From assembly GCA_913060975.1 (NCBI GenBank), contig CAJXVC010000007.1, positions 1 through 64,000 on the forward strand: 64,000 nucleotides of DNA. The letters run 5' to 3'. A program made the translations under genes and the position numbers. Every line of letters starts with the position of its first letter. Within the stretch, counting starts at the first letter, position 1. The DNA is from an uncultured Gammaproteobacteria bacterium (GTDB taxonomy: Bacteria; Pseudomonadota; Gammaproteobacteria; Pseudomonadales; Pseudohongiellaceae). Under the pieces are notes generated by a model, which was given only the letters and a program-made list of their open reading frames with translations, was not told the DNA's origin and did not search any database. Shown here piece by piece: positions 55,564 to 64,000 of the stretch.

Positions 55564-56481
55564 TCAGGGAGTTACTGACACAGGAACATAGGCATTGGAC
55601 CAGCAGCAGTGATTGTCGAACTGACTGTCAGGGGCTTCGAAGTTGTCCACTCTGAGACGGACAACGTATTCACCGGGTTCCCAGAAAGTTGCCTGGGTAG
55701 AGACAACATTCCAGCCGTTGTCCAAACTGCCTTCGCCACCTGTGCCGCGCTCACTGCCGGTGATTTTCTCAGGTTCGAAATCCACCTGCGCCGGGCCCTG
55801 ATGCAGTATCCACTCGGTGCCTAAGGGAAACACATCGGTGTCCAAGTTGTATTCTTCGCGCTCACCGCGATCCTGAGCGTAAGCAGTCAGGTTCACAGGC
55901 TTACCAACCGACGCGTTTACTGCAGCTGCATAGATGCCTTCGCGGTCGTTGGATTCAGCACCATTAAGATTAAAGCGAATGGCCGGGTTCAGGCTACCAA
56001 GCGCTTGCGATCCAGCACTCATCTCATAAGCCGTCGAGGTAGCGCGCCCAGGAACAGAGTAGCTGTGACCAGCATGCTTGATAGTCCAGACCACTTCTGT
56101 GTCAGCCATCTCGGCAGGAACAGTCACGGCAAAGGCGCCGCGTTCCTGTAAGCCAACAAAGCCGCCGCGGTCATAAACCGGGAAGTGAGTAGGCTGCGCG
56201 CCATCGAACTGCGCAGGCTCAATGAAGTTGTTGGGGCCTAGCGGCACATCAACGATTTCTTCGCGGTTCTTGTTCACAAAACCAAAAATCATGGTGACTG
56301 AATCGTCGTCGTTCTTGATCCAGCCATTGAACATAGGGCCGACCACGTCACCGCTCGCTTTGCGTCCTGCCAATGGGTAGTCGCGCAAGTGAGAGGGTAG
56401 TTGAGCATAGAGAGGAGCTGCGATCATACCCATCAGCAGTGCTGTAGTTGCTCCGGTAGTAAATCGTTTGAAATTAGTCAT
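55564..56481 (-). CDS. Exported protein, partner of cytochrome gene
   Basis: The 305-residue protein has a signal peptide (MTNFKRFTTGATTALLMGMI, ending LYAQ) and no named domain. The mature part has repeated beta-rich segments (VTMIFGFVNKNREEIVDVPL, HFPVYDRGGFVGLQERGAFA, TFWEPGEYVVRLRVDNFEAP). Two adjacent cysteines and a tryptophan close it (NHCCWSNAY). It begins inside the end of the cytochrome/copper-enzyme gene (8-base overlap), so the two are coupled. I know such proteins near similar cytochromes but not a function. Confidence 0.7.
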   Translation of the reverse strand: MTNFKRFTTGATTALLMGMIAAPLYAQLPSHLRDYPLAGRKASGDVVGPMFNGWIKNDDDSVTMIFGFVNKNREEIVDVPLGPNNFIEPAQFDGAQPTHFPVYDRGGFVGLQERGAFAVTVPAEMADTEVVWTIKHAGHSYSVPGRATSTAYEMSAGSQALGSLNPAIRFNLNGAESNDREGIYAAAVNASVGKPVNLTAYAQDRGEREEYNLDTDVFPLGTEWILHQGPAQVDFEPEKITGSERGTGGEGSLDNGWNVVSTQATFWEPGEYVVRLRVDNFEAPDSQFDNHCCWSNAYVPVSVTP

Positions 56482-57811
56482 GGCTATCTCCTGCTGTAGC
56501 GACTGTTCGTTGTTCGCGTGCTTCACGCTCTGCCAACATTTGCTCGTAACCTTCATCATCAAGATGTGTCACAGCGATCCAGGCGTGGGACATTTCATCT
56601 GTTGTACGCTGACCGGCACCGACCCATTGATCCGGATCGGGGTTGCGTGGGTTGTCTGCAGTATTGTCGTACCAGGCGGTCAGGATAATTGTGGCACCAG
56701 CTGGGATTAGCGGCTGATGACCGTCTTCATAGGTGTGGCTGTGGTTCCAGCCAGCATTCCAGTTGGACGCCTGACTCAGAGTTTCGCGACGACCGGTTTT
56801 GGGATCGAACACTTCCATGGACATGGCGACACCGCGCAAGTGCAAGTGTGGCTGCCAGCTATCGAGGCGCACCGGGTGATCAAATGAATGCATGCCCTGT
56901 GTCATCAGCTTGCCATGGGGTGGGATCAGGTAGTCACCACCGCTGCTCAGGAAGTAAGAGCGCAGATCCTGTGGGTAAGCTGATTCTTCGTCAAATTCGT
57001 CTTCTTCGTCGTAGTACCAGATGCCGACGGAAACCTGATCGTCTTCAACGGCCTTGCCGTCTGGGTAGTAGTGGATGCTCCAGCCTACTTTTGAGTTGGC
57101 AGGTACTGTGCGACATGCCCCTTCCGGTACCATTTCACCAAGCTTGCCGTAGGCATACTCGGACAAGCGGCTACCGTTGACCCATTCGCCTTCTTCATTC
57201 TGGACAATAAAGTGTGAATTGGCGTGGTGAGTGGAACCGTGTGCCGCTTTTGATGGCAGAGTCTCTACTGCCTTGATGCAGCGGCTTTCATCGATACCGG
57301 AATCTACTTCAGGCTCCCACCACAGATCCTGTCCGTTGGCGGGCACATCCCACTTGGCTGACTGGATAATGTGATCGGGTTGGCCCAGATCACCGGCCAG
57401 ACGCCACTGGCCGATGGCTGGAAATTCTTTTTGCGCCGGTAGTTCTTCCGGATTACCCAGTGGGGAACCGGCGTCTACCCAAGCGACGATGGTGTCGATG
57501 TCTTCCTGCGACATGCGCCAGTCGCCTTTCAGCTCTTGAACGCCGACATCAGAATCGTATTGGTAAGGAGGCATTTCACCGTCCGCTACCTTCATGCGGA
57601 TGAGCGGTGCCCAGGGGCGCACTTCTTCGTAACTGGTGAAAGACATAGGTCCTATTTGTCCCGGTTGGTGGCAAATCTGGCAGTTGTCCTGAATGATTCG
57701 TGACACTTCTTTTGCGTAAGTCGGGTGTTCCGCTGCAGGATCGGCAGCATTGCCAAGCGTTGGTGCCAACGCCAGCGCTGAAAACAGCCCCAATAAATTT
57801 GTTTTTTTCAT
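56474..57811 (-). CDS. Cytochrome c with copper-monooxygenase-like domain
   Basis: The 445-residue protein has a signal peptide and one CxxCH haem motif (NCQICHQPGQIGPMSF near residue 46). Its C-terminal half resembles the copper type II ascorbate-dependent monooxygenase C-terminal domain, with histidine-rich metal candidates: GMHSFDHPV, DSWQPHLHLRGVAMS and WNHSHTYEDGHQPLIP. Family members bind two copper ions and hydroxylate carbon; here the actual reaction is unknown. Start 57811 has GGAGA 6 bases upstream and a full signal peptide; the ORF extends 33 codons further but those residues are not typical. An FNR-type box lies 134 bases upstream. Confidence 0.8.
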   Translation of the reverse strand: MKKTNLLGLFSALALAPTLGNAADPAAEHPTYAKEVSRIIQDNCQICHQPGQIGPMSFTSYEEVRPWAPLIRMKVADGEMPPYQYDSDVGVQELKGDWRMSQEDIDTIVAWVDAGSPLGNPEELPAQKEFPAIGQWRLAGDLGQPDHIIQSAKWDVPANGQDLWWEPEVDSGIDESRCIKAVETLPSKAAHGSTHHANSHFIVQNEEGEWVNGSRLSEYAYGKLGEMVPEGACRTVPANSKVGWSIHYYPDGKAVEDDQVSVGIWYYDEEDEFDEESAYPQDLRSYFLSSGGDYLIPPHGKLMTQGMHSFDHPVRLDSWQPHLHLRGVAMSMEVFDPKTGRRETLSQASNWNAGWNHSHTYEDGHQPLIPAGATIILTAWYDNTADNPRNPDPDQWVGAGQRTTDEMSHAWIAVTHLDDEGYEQMLAEREAREQRTVATAGDSHD

Positions 57812-57820
57812 GATTCTCTC

Positions 57821-57856
57821 CGTTAGTCCCAATTGGCCCGTTAGTCCCAAATGGAA
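57821..57856. repeat. 18-base tandem duplication in the leader
   Basis: CCGTTAGTCCCAATTGGC is followed directly by CCGTTAGTCCCAAATGGA. On the minus strand the near copy supplies the GGAGAG region before the cytochrome gene start, so the duplication lengthens its leader. Confidence 0.75.
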
Positions 57857-57944
57857 AAGGCTTTCCAGCCTATTCAGTTCGCCGTCGCAGCGGCAGTTAT
57901 GCACATTCACGATTCGGAGTGTAGATCGGTGGATTATGCGCTTA

Positions 57945-57958
57945 TTGATCTAAATCAG
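57945..57958. promoter_or_regulatory. FNR/ANR-type box
   Basis: TTGAT-CTAA-ATCAG matches the FNR/ANR consensus TTGAT-N4-ATCAA at 9 of 10 positions. It lies between the divergent cytochrome-copper gene (134 bases) and copL (187 bases). Either or both could be oxygen-regulated. Confidence 0.6.
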
Positions 57959-58144
57959 ATTATTCAGATGCAATACCCGCCAGGTTGTTACAATGTTTTT
58001 CATTTACCCGGCACGTGCAATGCGGTAAATTGTCGGAGTCAGTCTCTTAACGCGGGTCAGCAGATACTGTGCTTGACCTTGAAGCTACTCAAAGCGGTTT
58101 ACTGCAGTACACAACAAAACCCGGACTATTCGTCACCTGATGCA

Positions 58145-58672
58145 ATGAATGATCGCAGGCTAGTCACAATACTCGTGCTTTTCTTGCTGGCGCCACTGAA
58201 TGTGTGGGCTCAAGCCTCCATGCCGGCTGCCGCTGGTGCTGAAACGCTTGACGCTGGCGCAGCGGCGTCGACGGGCCATGGAAATCACGATCATGCGGGC
58301 CATGGCGCCGGTCATGACGAAGTCCATGAACAGGTGCATGGACATGAGCAATCGCATGGAGAAATGCATGACGAGATGCACAACGAAATGCACAACGAAA
58401 TGCACAACGAAATGCACAACGAAATGCATCAAGAACTGCACAAACAAATGCATGAAGAACCCGAAGAACTTCAATCCAGTGCCCACATGCATGAGCACGA
58501 TGCAGATGACTGCGATGAGTACTGCATGAATTGCAGTAATCACTGTTCCAGCACTGCTATTGTGACAACCTCCGCCCATCCTTTTGCGCTCGACCGCAAG
58601 TTTTCCCGCGCTGCCTCAGCCGACTTGTCGACACGAGCCACTTTGTTGTTCAGACCACCTATACACTCCTGA
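58145..58672 (+). CDS. copL: CopL-like His/Met-rich copper-binding protein
   Basis: The protein (175 residues from the ATG at 58145) has a signal peptide ending NVWAQ and a mature part rich in His, Met and acidic residues. Five 12-base repeat units coding (M)HNE or MHDE give DEMHNEMHNEMHNEMHNEMH, which with CDEYCMNCSNHCS forms an evident metal-binding sequence. In Xanthomonas, CopL precedes copA and copB and is needed for copper-induced expression; the gene order here is the same, so the name is given on context plus composition. No ribosome site is clear. The upstream reading frame to 57851 is not used. Confidence 0.7.
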   Translation: MNDRRLVTILVLFLLAPLNVWAQASMPAAAGAETLDAGAAASTGHGNHDHAGHGAGHDEVHEQVHGHEQSHGEMHDEMHNEMHNEMHNEMHNEMHQELHKQMHEEPEELQSSAHMHEHDADDCDEYCMNCSNHCSSTAIVTTSAHPFALDRKFSRAASADLSTRATLLFRPPIHS

Positions 58673-58855
58673 CGGATCAGCGAGTAACACGCTCCAACCC
58701 AGCTGCAGTAATTGACTGACTCTTTGTTGAGTAGCCCCCGGTCATGTTGACTGGGGTCTGCGCCTTGCTTCGCTAGAGATCCTCTTCATTGGTAATCCTT
58801 AATCATGATTTCTGTTTGCGTATTCGCTGCGTAACTGAATTTTCAGGAGTTGTTT
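58673..58855 (+). other. copL-copA intergenic with stem-loop
   Basis: The 183-base gap holds a bulged hairpin CCCCCGGTCA-TGT-TGACTGGGG (58735-58756). It could act as an attenuator or partial terminator. No promoter box was recognised, so copA may be transcribed from the copL promoter. Confidence 0.4.
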
Positions 58856-60646
58856 ATGAAGGGCAAGTTTCCTTCCCGAAAAAATGTGTTCGCACAACGA
58901 GCTGTGCACAAAGAATTGTCACGGCGGCGGTTTGTACAGGGCCTGCTTGGCAGTGGAGTGCTGACTGCCGGCATGTCAGCCAGTAGCCGCGTATTAGGCA
59001 ATGATTTTGCGGATGCCAGCAATCGGCCCAATACGCTGTCTGGCAAAACATTCGATCTGCTCATTGAGCAGCGTACGGTGAACTTCACTGGGGTGCCTCG
59101 CAGGGCGACAACAATCAATGGTTCGATTCCCGGGCCGACCTTGCGCTGGCGGGAAGGAGACGAGGTCACTATCAATGTGACCAACCGTTTGCAGCAGCCT
59201 ACTTCACTGCACTGGCACGGCATGATATTGCCGTTCCAGATGGATGGTGTGCCGGGGATCAGTTTTCCCGGTATTGCACCAGGCGAGACTTTTCAATATC
59301 GCTTCACTGTGCAGCAAAGCGGTACCTACTGGTATCACTCCCATTCCGCGTTTCAGGAAATGACCGGAATGTATGGTGCGATAGTGATTGAACCTGCCAT
59401 ACAGGACAATATTCAGGCCGACCGGGATCATTTGATCATGTTGTCTGAATGGACTGATGAAGACCCTATGTATGTGTTTCAAAAACTCAAAACGATGGGC
59501 CACCTTTATAATTTCAATCAACCAACTCTGCCGGCCCTGATGCAAGACATCTCAGAGCTTGGCCTCGGTGGCGCATTTAGCAAACGCGACATGTTCAATG
59601 TAATGCGCATGAAGCCTACGGATCTGGCCGATCTGTCTTCGGAAACGCTCACTTATCTGATGAACGGACTCACGCCGGGCGAGAACGATACCCTGTTGTT
59701 TGAATCAGGCCAGCGTGTTCGCCTGCGTGTGGTCAATGCGGCCGGCAATACATTCTTCGATGTGCGCATTCCCGGGCTGCCAATGACCGTTGTACAAGTC
59801 GATGGCTTGAATGTGCAACCCGTCACTATTGATGAGTTTCGTTGCGGGCCGGGGGAAACTCTGGATGTGATTGTCGAGCCACAGCAAGAGGCCTATACAG
59901 TCTTTGCCGAAACCATGGAACGGACTGGGTTTGCCAGAGGAACTCTGGCCACGCAACCGGGGATGACCGCAGCGCTGCCTGCGCGCCGGGAAGCCCAGTG
60001 GCTTGCTATGACCGACATGATGGGCAGTATGCCTCATGAAGTTGGGGCTGAAGCAGGTGGGGATGACAATCACGCTATGTCGCATGATTCCCACAGTGGT
60101 ATGGATATGTCCACAATGTCTGGAGTGAGAGCCAGACATGCCACCACGGAGTTTGGTGCCAGTACAGATATGCGAGTCGATTTTCCCCGTACCAATCTGG
60201 ATGACCCGGGTGTTGGACTGCGCGAGGCCCAGCATCGGGTGTTGACTCTGTCCGACTTACGCTCCCTAAACAAGCCGGAAAATGTGAGTGAGCCGGAGCG
60301 TGAAATCGAATTACATATGACTGGCAACATGGAGCGCTATAGTTGGTCAATCGATGGGCTCGAATACGGCAAGTCATCGCCTATTCACTTCCGGCATGGT
60401 GAGCGTGTGCGAGTGCACTTGCATAATGACACGATGATGACCCACCCCATGCATCTGCATGGTATGTGGAGCGATCTGGAGGATGAGCATGGTCAATTTC
60501 TGGTGCGTCGCCATACCTTGCCAGTTCAGCCAGCTCAGCGTGTAACGTTTAGTGTGACAGCCGACGCTCTTGGCCGTTGGGCATGGCACTGCCACCTGTT
60601 ACTACACATGGATGCGGGCATGTTCCGTGAAGTGGTGGTGGCATGA
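58856..60646 (+). CDS. copA: Copper-resistance multicopper oxidase CopA
   Basis: The 596-residue periplasmic protein is the CopA/PcoA multicopper oxidase. A twin-arginine signal (SRRRFVQGLLGSG) leads export. Copper-site motifs are visible in order: TSLHWHGMILPF, TYWYHSHSAFQEMTG, HPMHLHGMWSDLED and RWAWHCHLLLHMDAGM (type 1 and trinuclear ligands). A Met/His-rich loop (DDNHAMSHDSHSGMDMSTMS) near residue 405 is typical of CopA and binds extra copper. It oxidises Cu(I) and protects the periplasm. ATG 58856 has AGGAGT 5 bases upstream. Its stop overlaps copB (ATGA). Confidence 0.96.
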   Translation: MKGKFPSRKNVFAQRAVHKELSRRRFVQGLLGSGVLTAGMSASSRVLGNDFADASNRPNTLSGKTFDLLIEQRTVNFTGVPRRATTINGSIPGPTLRWREGDEVTINVTNRLQQPTSLHWHGMILPFQMDGVPGISFPGIAPGETFQYRFTVQQSGTYWYHSHSAFQEMTGMYGAIVIEPAIQDNIQADRDHLIMLSEWTDEDPMYVFQKLKTMGHLYNFNQPTLPALMQDISELGLGGAFSKRDMFNVMRMKPTDLADLSSETLTYLMNGLTPGENDTLLFESGQRVRLRVVNAAGNTFFDVRIPGLPMTVVQVDGLNVQPVTIDEFRCGPGETLDVIVEPQQEAYTVFAETMERTGFARGTLATQPGMTAALPARREAQWLAMTDMMGSMPHEVGAEAGGDDNHAMSHDSHSGMDMSTMSGVRARHATTEFGASTDMRVDFPRTNLDDPGVGLREAQHRVLTLSDLRSLNKPENVSEPEREIELHMTGNMERYSWSIDGLEYGKSSPIHFRHGERVRVHLHNDTMMTHPMHLHGMWSDLEDEHGQFLVRRHTLPVQPAQRVTFSVTADALGRWAWHCHLLLHMDAGMFREVVVA

Positions 60647-61539
60647 ACCATACAACGACATATTGGCTAGCCACTGCGGCAGTCTTGTTGAGCCTTTCGC
60701 CCGCCGTATTGGCACAGGACCATGGGCACGGCCATCAGCCTGCCGAAACTGCTGACACTCCCATGGCAATGCCGATGACACATGAGCGGCACGTCGACAT
60801 GAGCGACGCCTCCGAACCCGGCTTACGCGATCCCCATGCTTATGCCAATGGCTATGAGAGATCGTCGGGACCTTATGCGCTCGCCTCACAAACGCAAATG
60901 CAATTGGCCGATGAACAAACCTTTGCGGGGCTGTGGATGGACCGGTTCGAATTTGTTGATCACGATGTCACACAAGGAATTGAGCTGGAGGGATTTGCCT
61001 GGTTCGGCAACAGCTATCGGCAGTGGATCGTGCAACTGCAAGTTGAGACTGTGGAAGACGATGTTGAAGAAGGCGAACTGGATATTTTGTATTCACGTGC
61101 GATATCACCATTCTGGAACTTACGATTGGGAATGCATCACTCTTTTGGCGAAAACACGGACCGTGATTGGGCAACCATTGGTATTAAGGGGCTGGCTCCC
61201 TACTGGATAGAGGTCGACAGCAGTTTGCATATTGGTGACAACGGTCAGGCGGCCTTCGACCTGGAGATGGAGTATGAAATGCTGCTAGGTCAGCGACTTG
61301 TGTTGCAGCCACGCCTGGACATCGCCGCCTTTGCCAAGAATGATGCGGAGCTGGGGCGTGGCTCAGGCTTGTCAACAATCAAGGCAGGGGCACGTTTGCG
61401 TTATGAGTTTGACAGGCAGTTTGCGCCTTATTTAGGAGTGGAGCGGGTAAGCCGGTTCGGCAAAACGCTGGATTTTATGCTGCCAGGGACACGCAAAACG
61501 GAAACTCATTGGGTGGCCGGTCTGCGTTTCTGGTTCTAA
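60643..61539 (+). CDS. copB: Copper-resistance outer-membrane protein CopB
   Basis: The 298-residue product matches CopB/PcoB. After a signal peptide (VLAQ), a His/Met-rich segment (HGHGHQPAETADTPMAMPMT) binds copper and then a beta-barrel follows: LWMDRFEFVDHDVTQGIELEG, LRLGMHHSFGENTDRDWATI, and a C-terminal strand ending HWVAGLRFWF. It is an outer-membrane copper protein, thought to help sequester or transfer copper with CopA. ATG overlaps the copA stop codon, showing coupled translation. Confidence 0.94.
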   Translation: MNHTTTYWLATAAVLLSLSPAVLAQDHGHGHQPAETADTPMAMPMTHERHVDMSDASEPGLRDPHAYANGYERSSGPYALASQTQMQLADEQTFAGLWMDRFEFVDHDVTQGIELEGFAWFGNSYRQWIVQLQVETVEDDVEEGELDILYSRAISPFWNLRLGMHHSFGENTDRDWATIGIKGLAPYWIEVDSSLHIGDNGQAAFDLEMEYEMLLGQRLVLQPRLDIAAFAKNDAELGRGSGLSTIKAGARLRYEFDRQFAPYLGVERVSRFGKTLDFMLPGTRKTETHWVAGLRFWF

Positions 61540-61590
61540 GGACATGATGGCCTGTGGTCTGCAAGCTGTTGTGTGGAGCAGGTGAAGGTA

Positions 61591-61621
61591 TTGACCTTAG
61601 AGTTAGATCAAAGCTTAGAGT
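61591..61621 (+). promoter_or_regulatory. MerR/CueR-type promoter of the copper ATPase
   Basis: TTGACC (61591-61596) and TAGAGT (61616-61621) are separated by 19 bases, the overlong spacer typical of MerR-family promoters. The spacer starts TTAGAGTTAGATC, matching one half of common MerR-family operators (ACCTTAGAGTTA), while the other half is degenerate. A CueR-like activator would therefore be needed; no such gene is in the window. Confidence 0.45.
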
Positions 61622-61672
61622 TTGTCAATTGCCAGTATTGTCCGTGTAACAGCGATTGATTCAGGAGGAATC

Positions 61673-64000
61673 ATGACTACAGACCATGCCAATCAAAATC
61701 ACAGTTCTCAAGCCAATGATGCGGGTGACTTGAAAGACCCGGTATGCGGGATGTCCGTTACTACTGAATCTTCGCATCACCATGAAGTCGACAATGCGGA
61801 CTATTATTTTTGCAGTGCCGGTTGTCAGAAAAAATTTGCGGCCGACCCGCAGCATTATTTAGGGGGGATGGCCGCGCAGGAAGACACTGATCCGCGTGCC
61901 TGGCACATCTGCCCCATGCATCCGGAAATACGTCAGCGCGGGCCGGGTTCCTGTCCGAAATGCGGCATGGCGCTGGAGTCTGAAGCGCCCTCGCTCGATG
62001 ATGAAGAAAATCCTGAGCTCACTGATTTTCGTCGCCGTTTCTGGTGGACCTTGCCATGTACTGGAATTGTTTTTGTGCTGGCGATGTTTGGCCATGGTCG
62101 TGGTTGGTTGCCGGCGGGCTGGCAAAGTTGGGTAGAGTTAGTTCTGGCGACCCCGGTTGTTGCCTGGGCAGGTTTGCCATTCTTCGTGCGTGGCGTGCAA
62201 TCGGTAATTAACCGTAGTCCCAATATGTGGACGCTGATTGGTCTGGGTACATCTTTATCGTATCTGTATTCGGTCGTCGCCACGATAGCGCCGCAGGTCT
62301 TTCCCGAATCATTCGTCGTTGACGGTCGGGTGGCGGTGTATTTTGAAGCCTCGGCAGTCATTATTTCTTTGACCTTGCTCGGTCAATTGATGGAGCTTCG
62401 TGCCCGGGAACAGACATCGGCGGCCATCAAGGAGTTACTCAATCTGGCGCCAAAAACCGCACGACGTCTCGATAAGAACGGTAACGAGGAAGAGGTTGCG
62501 ATAGAGGATATTCAGGTAGGCGACCGTCTGCGCGTCACTCCCGGAGAAAAAATTCCGGTAGATGGTATTGTCGAAGAGGGTAGTAGCGCCGTTGATGAAT
62601 CCATGCTGACCGGCGAGCCGGTGCCCGTGAGCAAACTAAAAGATGACAAAGTGATTGCGGCAACTCTGAACACCAACGGCAGTCTTGTGATCCGCTCTGA
62701 GTTGGTTGGCTCGGATACTACTTTGTCGCAGATAGTCCAGATGGTGGCACAAGCACAACGTTCCCGTGCGCCGATGCAAAAATTGGCCGACGTGGTGGCC
62801 GGTTATTTTGTTGTCACGGTAGTGGCCATTGCTGTAATTACCTTTTTCGTTTGGGGCTTGGTCGGCCCGGATCCCGCTTGGGTATACGGGCTAATCAACG
62901 CCGTTGCCGTGCTTATTATTGCCTGCCCATGTGCGTTGGGACTGGCGACGCCTATGTCGATAATGGTGGCAACCGGCAAGGCCGCCAAGCAGGGGATTCT
63001 TTTTAAAGATGCTGCGGCGATAGAGGCAATGAAACAAATAGATACCGTGGTAGTCGACAAGACAGGCACCTTGACCGAAGGCAAGCCGACCTTTCATGCC
63101 AGTCGCGCCTACGGCGACTTCAGCGAAGAAGATGTACTGCGTCTGGCAGCTTCATTGGATCAGGGTAGTGAGCATCCGCTGGCGCGCGCGATCGTCAGCG
63201 CCGCGAAGGACAAAGCTATTGAGTTGGAGATTGTCGACGATTTCGATTCCGAAAGCGGAATTGGTGTCTCGGGGTCTGTCAAAGGCAAGAACCTGTTGCT
63301 TGGCAACACCGCCTTTATGAAACAGGCCGATGTCGACACAGCATTGGTCACTGATGATGCTGATGAAATGCGCAGCGATGGGGCAAGCGTCATCTTTCTG
63401 GCAGTGAACAATAGCATTGCAGGAATACTTGCCGTGGCAGATCCCATTAAAAAAACCAGCAAAGAAGCAGTCAGCGAGTTACACAATCGTGGCTTGAAGA
63501 TCGTTATGGCAACTGGCGATGGTGAATTGACAGCCCGCGCCGTAGCCAGAGAGCTGGGTATTGATGAAGTCCATAGCGAAGTCACGCCGAAAGCGAAAAT
63601 GGAATTGATTGAGACGTTGCAGAAACAGAATGCGAAGGTGGCAATGGCGGGTGATGGTATTAATGATGCGCCGGCACTTGCCAAAGCGGATATCGGTATC
63701 GCAATGGGCACAGGCACGGATGTGGCGATGAGCAGTGCGCAAATTACTCTCGTTAAAGGAGATCTGCGAGGCATCGCTCAGGCGCGCATCATCTCTGAAC
63801 AAACAGTATCCAATATGCGTCAGAATCTGCTGTTTGCCATGCTGTATAACAGCATCGGCGTTCCTGTAGCTGCGGGTGTGTTGTTCCCACTTTTCGGGAT
63901 CCTGTTATCCCCCATGATTGCCGCACTGGCGATGAGTCTCAGTTCATTCTCGGTGGTTACCAATGCCCTGCGTCTGCGTTTTACCAATAGCAAGGCAGTT
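61673..64000 (+). CDS. Copper-translocating P1B-type ATPase (incomplete at right edge)
   Basis: The gene starts at ATG 61673 with AGGAGG before it and continues past 64000; 776 codons are visible. N-terminal metal sites: DPVCGMSV and [12 protein letters not shown] (YHS-like) and [11 protein letters not shown]...CPKCGM. Then the P1B core: TGEP (actuator), [11 protein letters not shown] with Cys418 and Cys420 in the metal path, [11 protein letters not shown] with phosphorylated Asp462, the HP motif GSEHPLAR and [18 protein letters not shown]. The CPC motif and family context point to Cu(I) export. The ORF ends at ...RFTNSKAV, near the usual C-terminus. It extends the cop cluster. Confidence 0.94.
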   Translation, partial: MTTDHANQNHSSQANDAGDLKDPVCGMSVTTESSHHHEVDNADYYFCSAGCQKKFAADPQHYLGGMAAQEDTDPRAWHICPMHPEIRQRGPGSCPKCGMALESEAPSLDDEENPELTDFRRRFWWTLPCTGIVFVLAMFGHGRGWLPAGWQSWVELVLATPVVAWAGLPFFVRGVQSVINRSPNMWTLIGLGTSLSYLYSVVATIAPQVFPESFVVDGRVAVYFEASAVIISLTLLGQLMELRAREQTSAAIKELLNLAPKTARRLDKNGNEEEVAIEDIQVGDRLRVTPGEKIPVDGIVEEGSSAVDESMLTGEPVPVSKLKDDKVIAATLNTNGSLVIRSELVGSDTTLSQIVQMVAQAQRSRAPMQKLADVVAGYFVVTVVAIAVITFFVWGLVGPDPAWVYGLINAVAVLIIACPCALGLATPMSIMVATGKAAKQGILFKDAAAIEAMKQIDTVVVDKTGTLTEGKPTFHASRAYGDFSEEDVLRLAASLDQGSEHPLARAIVSAAKDKAIELEIVDDFDSESGIGVSGSVKGKNLLLGNTAFMKQADVDTALVTDDADEMRSDGASVIFLAVNNSIAGILAVADPIKKTSKEAVSELHNRGLKIVMATGDGELTARAVARELGIDEVHSEVTPKAKMELIETLQKQNAKVAMAGDGINDAPALAKADIGIAMGTGTDVAMSSAQITLVKGDLRGIAQARIISEQTVSNMRQNLLFAMLYNSIGVPVAAGVLFPLFGILLSPMIAALAMSLSSFSVVTNALRLRFTNSKAV

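Noticed and set aside
58160..58579. Antisense frame in copL with HFVVHFVVHF repeats
   Set aside because: It is the complement of the coding MHNE repeat; the plus-strand frame has a signal peptide and the expected context.

Overview
The window looks like chromosomal DNA of a free-living, probably marine gammaproteobacterium. The evidence is Gram-negative architecture (a TonB-dependent receptor, CopB, EmrAB-type tripartite efflux), RhlE, RecQ, FolD and Uup of gammaproteobacterial type, near-balanced base composition, and many secreted enzymes of the kinds common in oligotrophic marine lineages (DUF1501/DUF1800 pair, NIPSNAP, FAH-fold, CapA). A more exact placement would be a guess. I see no rRNA, tRNA, CRISPR array, integrase or transposase.

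Layout. 0-5 kb: secreted PQQ-type sugar dehydrogenase, then a DUF1800-DUF1501 secreted pair. 5-8 kb: a family III CoA-transferase and a LysR regulator divergent from a DoxX + DOPA-dioxygenase-like pair. 8-10.2 kb: an unusual groESL operon with overlapping genes, a GroEL without the GGM tail and a sigma32-like promoter. 10.7-13.8 kb: an emrRAB-like MarR/HlyD/MFS efflux operon with an operator inside its promoter. 14-24 kb: housekeeping genes (uup, recQ, M20 peptidase, rhlE) mixed with small unknown membrane proteins. 23.8-24.4 kb: a gene-free stretch with two inverted-repeat elements and a (CCCAAAA)8 tract. 24.4-35 kb: an FMN hydroxy-acid oxidase, exported methyltransferase and NIPSNAP proteins, DUF1499, MarR divergent from a TonB receptor, a TPR-sulfotransferase and folD. 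35-44 kb: a MHYT hybrid histidine kinase, an LtaS/OpgB-like membrane sulfatase-fold protein, a gene remnant, VOC and HIT proteins, and a DUF4173 / winged-helix / membrane-protein group that shares an operator. 44-51 kb: two unknown exported proteins and a GntR(YtrA)-ABC operon whose permease is fused to an alpha/beta hydrolase. 51-56 kb: exported cytochrome, CapA and FAH proteins. 56-64 kb: a cytochrome/copper-monooxygenase-like pair and a copper-resistance cluster copL-copA-copB plus a copper P-type ATPase that runs off the right edge.

How the genes work together. The clearest functional modules are copper detoxification (CopL, CopA oxidase, CopB, P1B ATPase), drug efflux with its repressor, protein folding, and the GntR/ABC/hydrolase unit. 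Many predicted start codons were moved inward from the longest ORF to match a ribosome-binding site or signal peptide; this is stated in each entry.

The most unusual items are the ABC-permease/alpha-beta-hydrolase fusion (48311-50917), the paired palindromes that predict a small regulon (43179 and 44247), the structured intergenic region 23.8-24.4 kb, and the overlapping groES/groEL genes. No wholly new defence or mobile system could be recognised.
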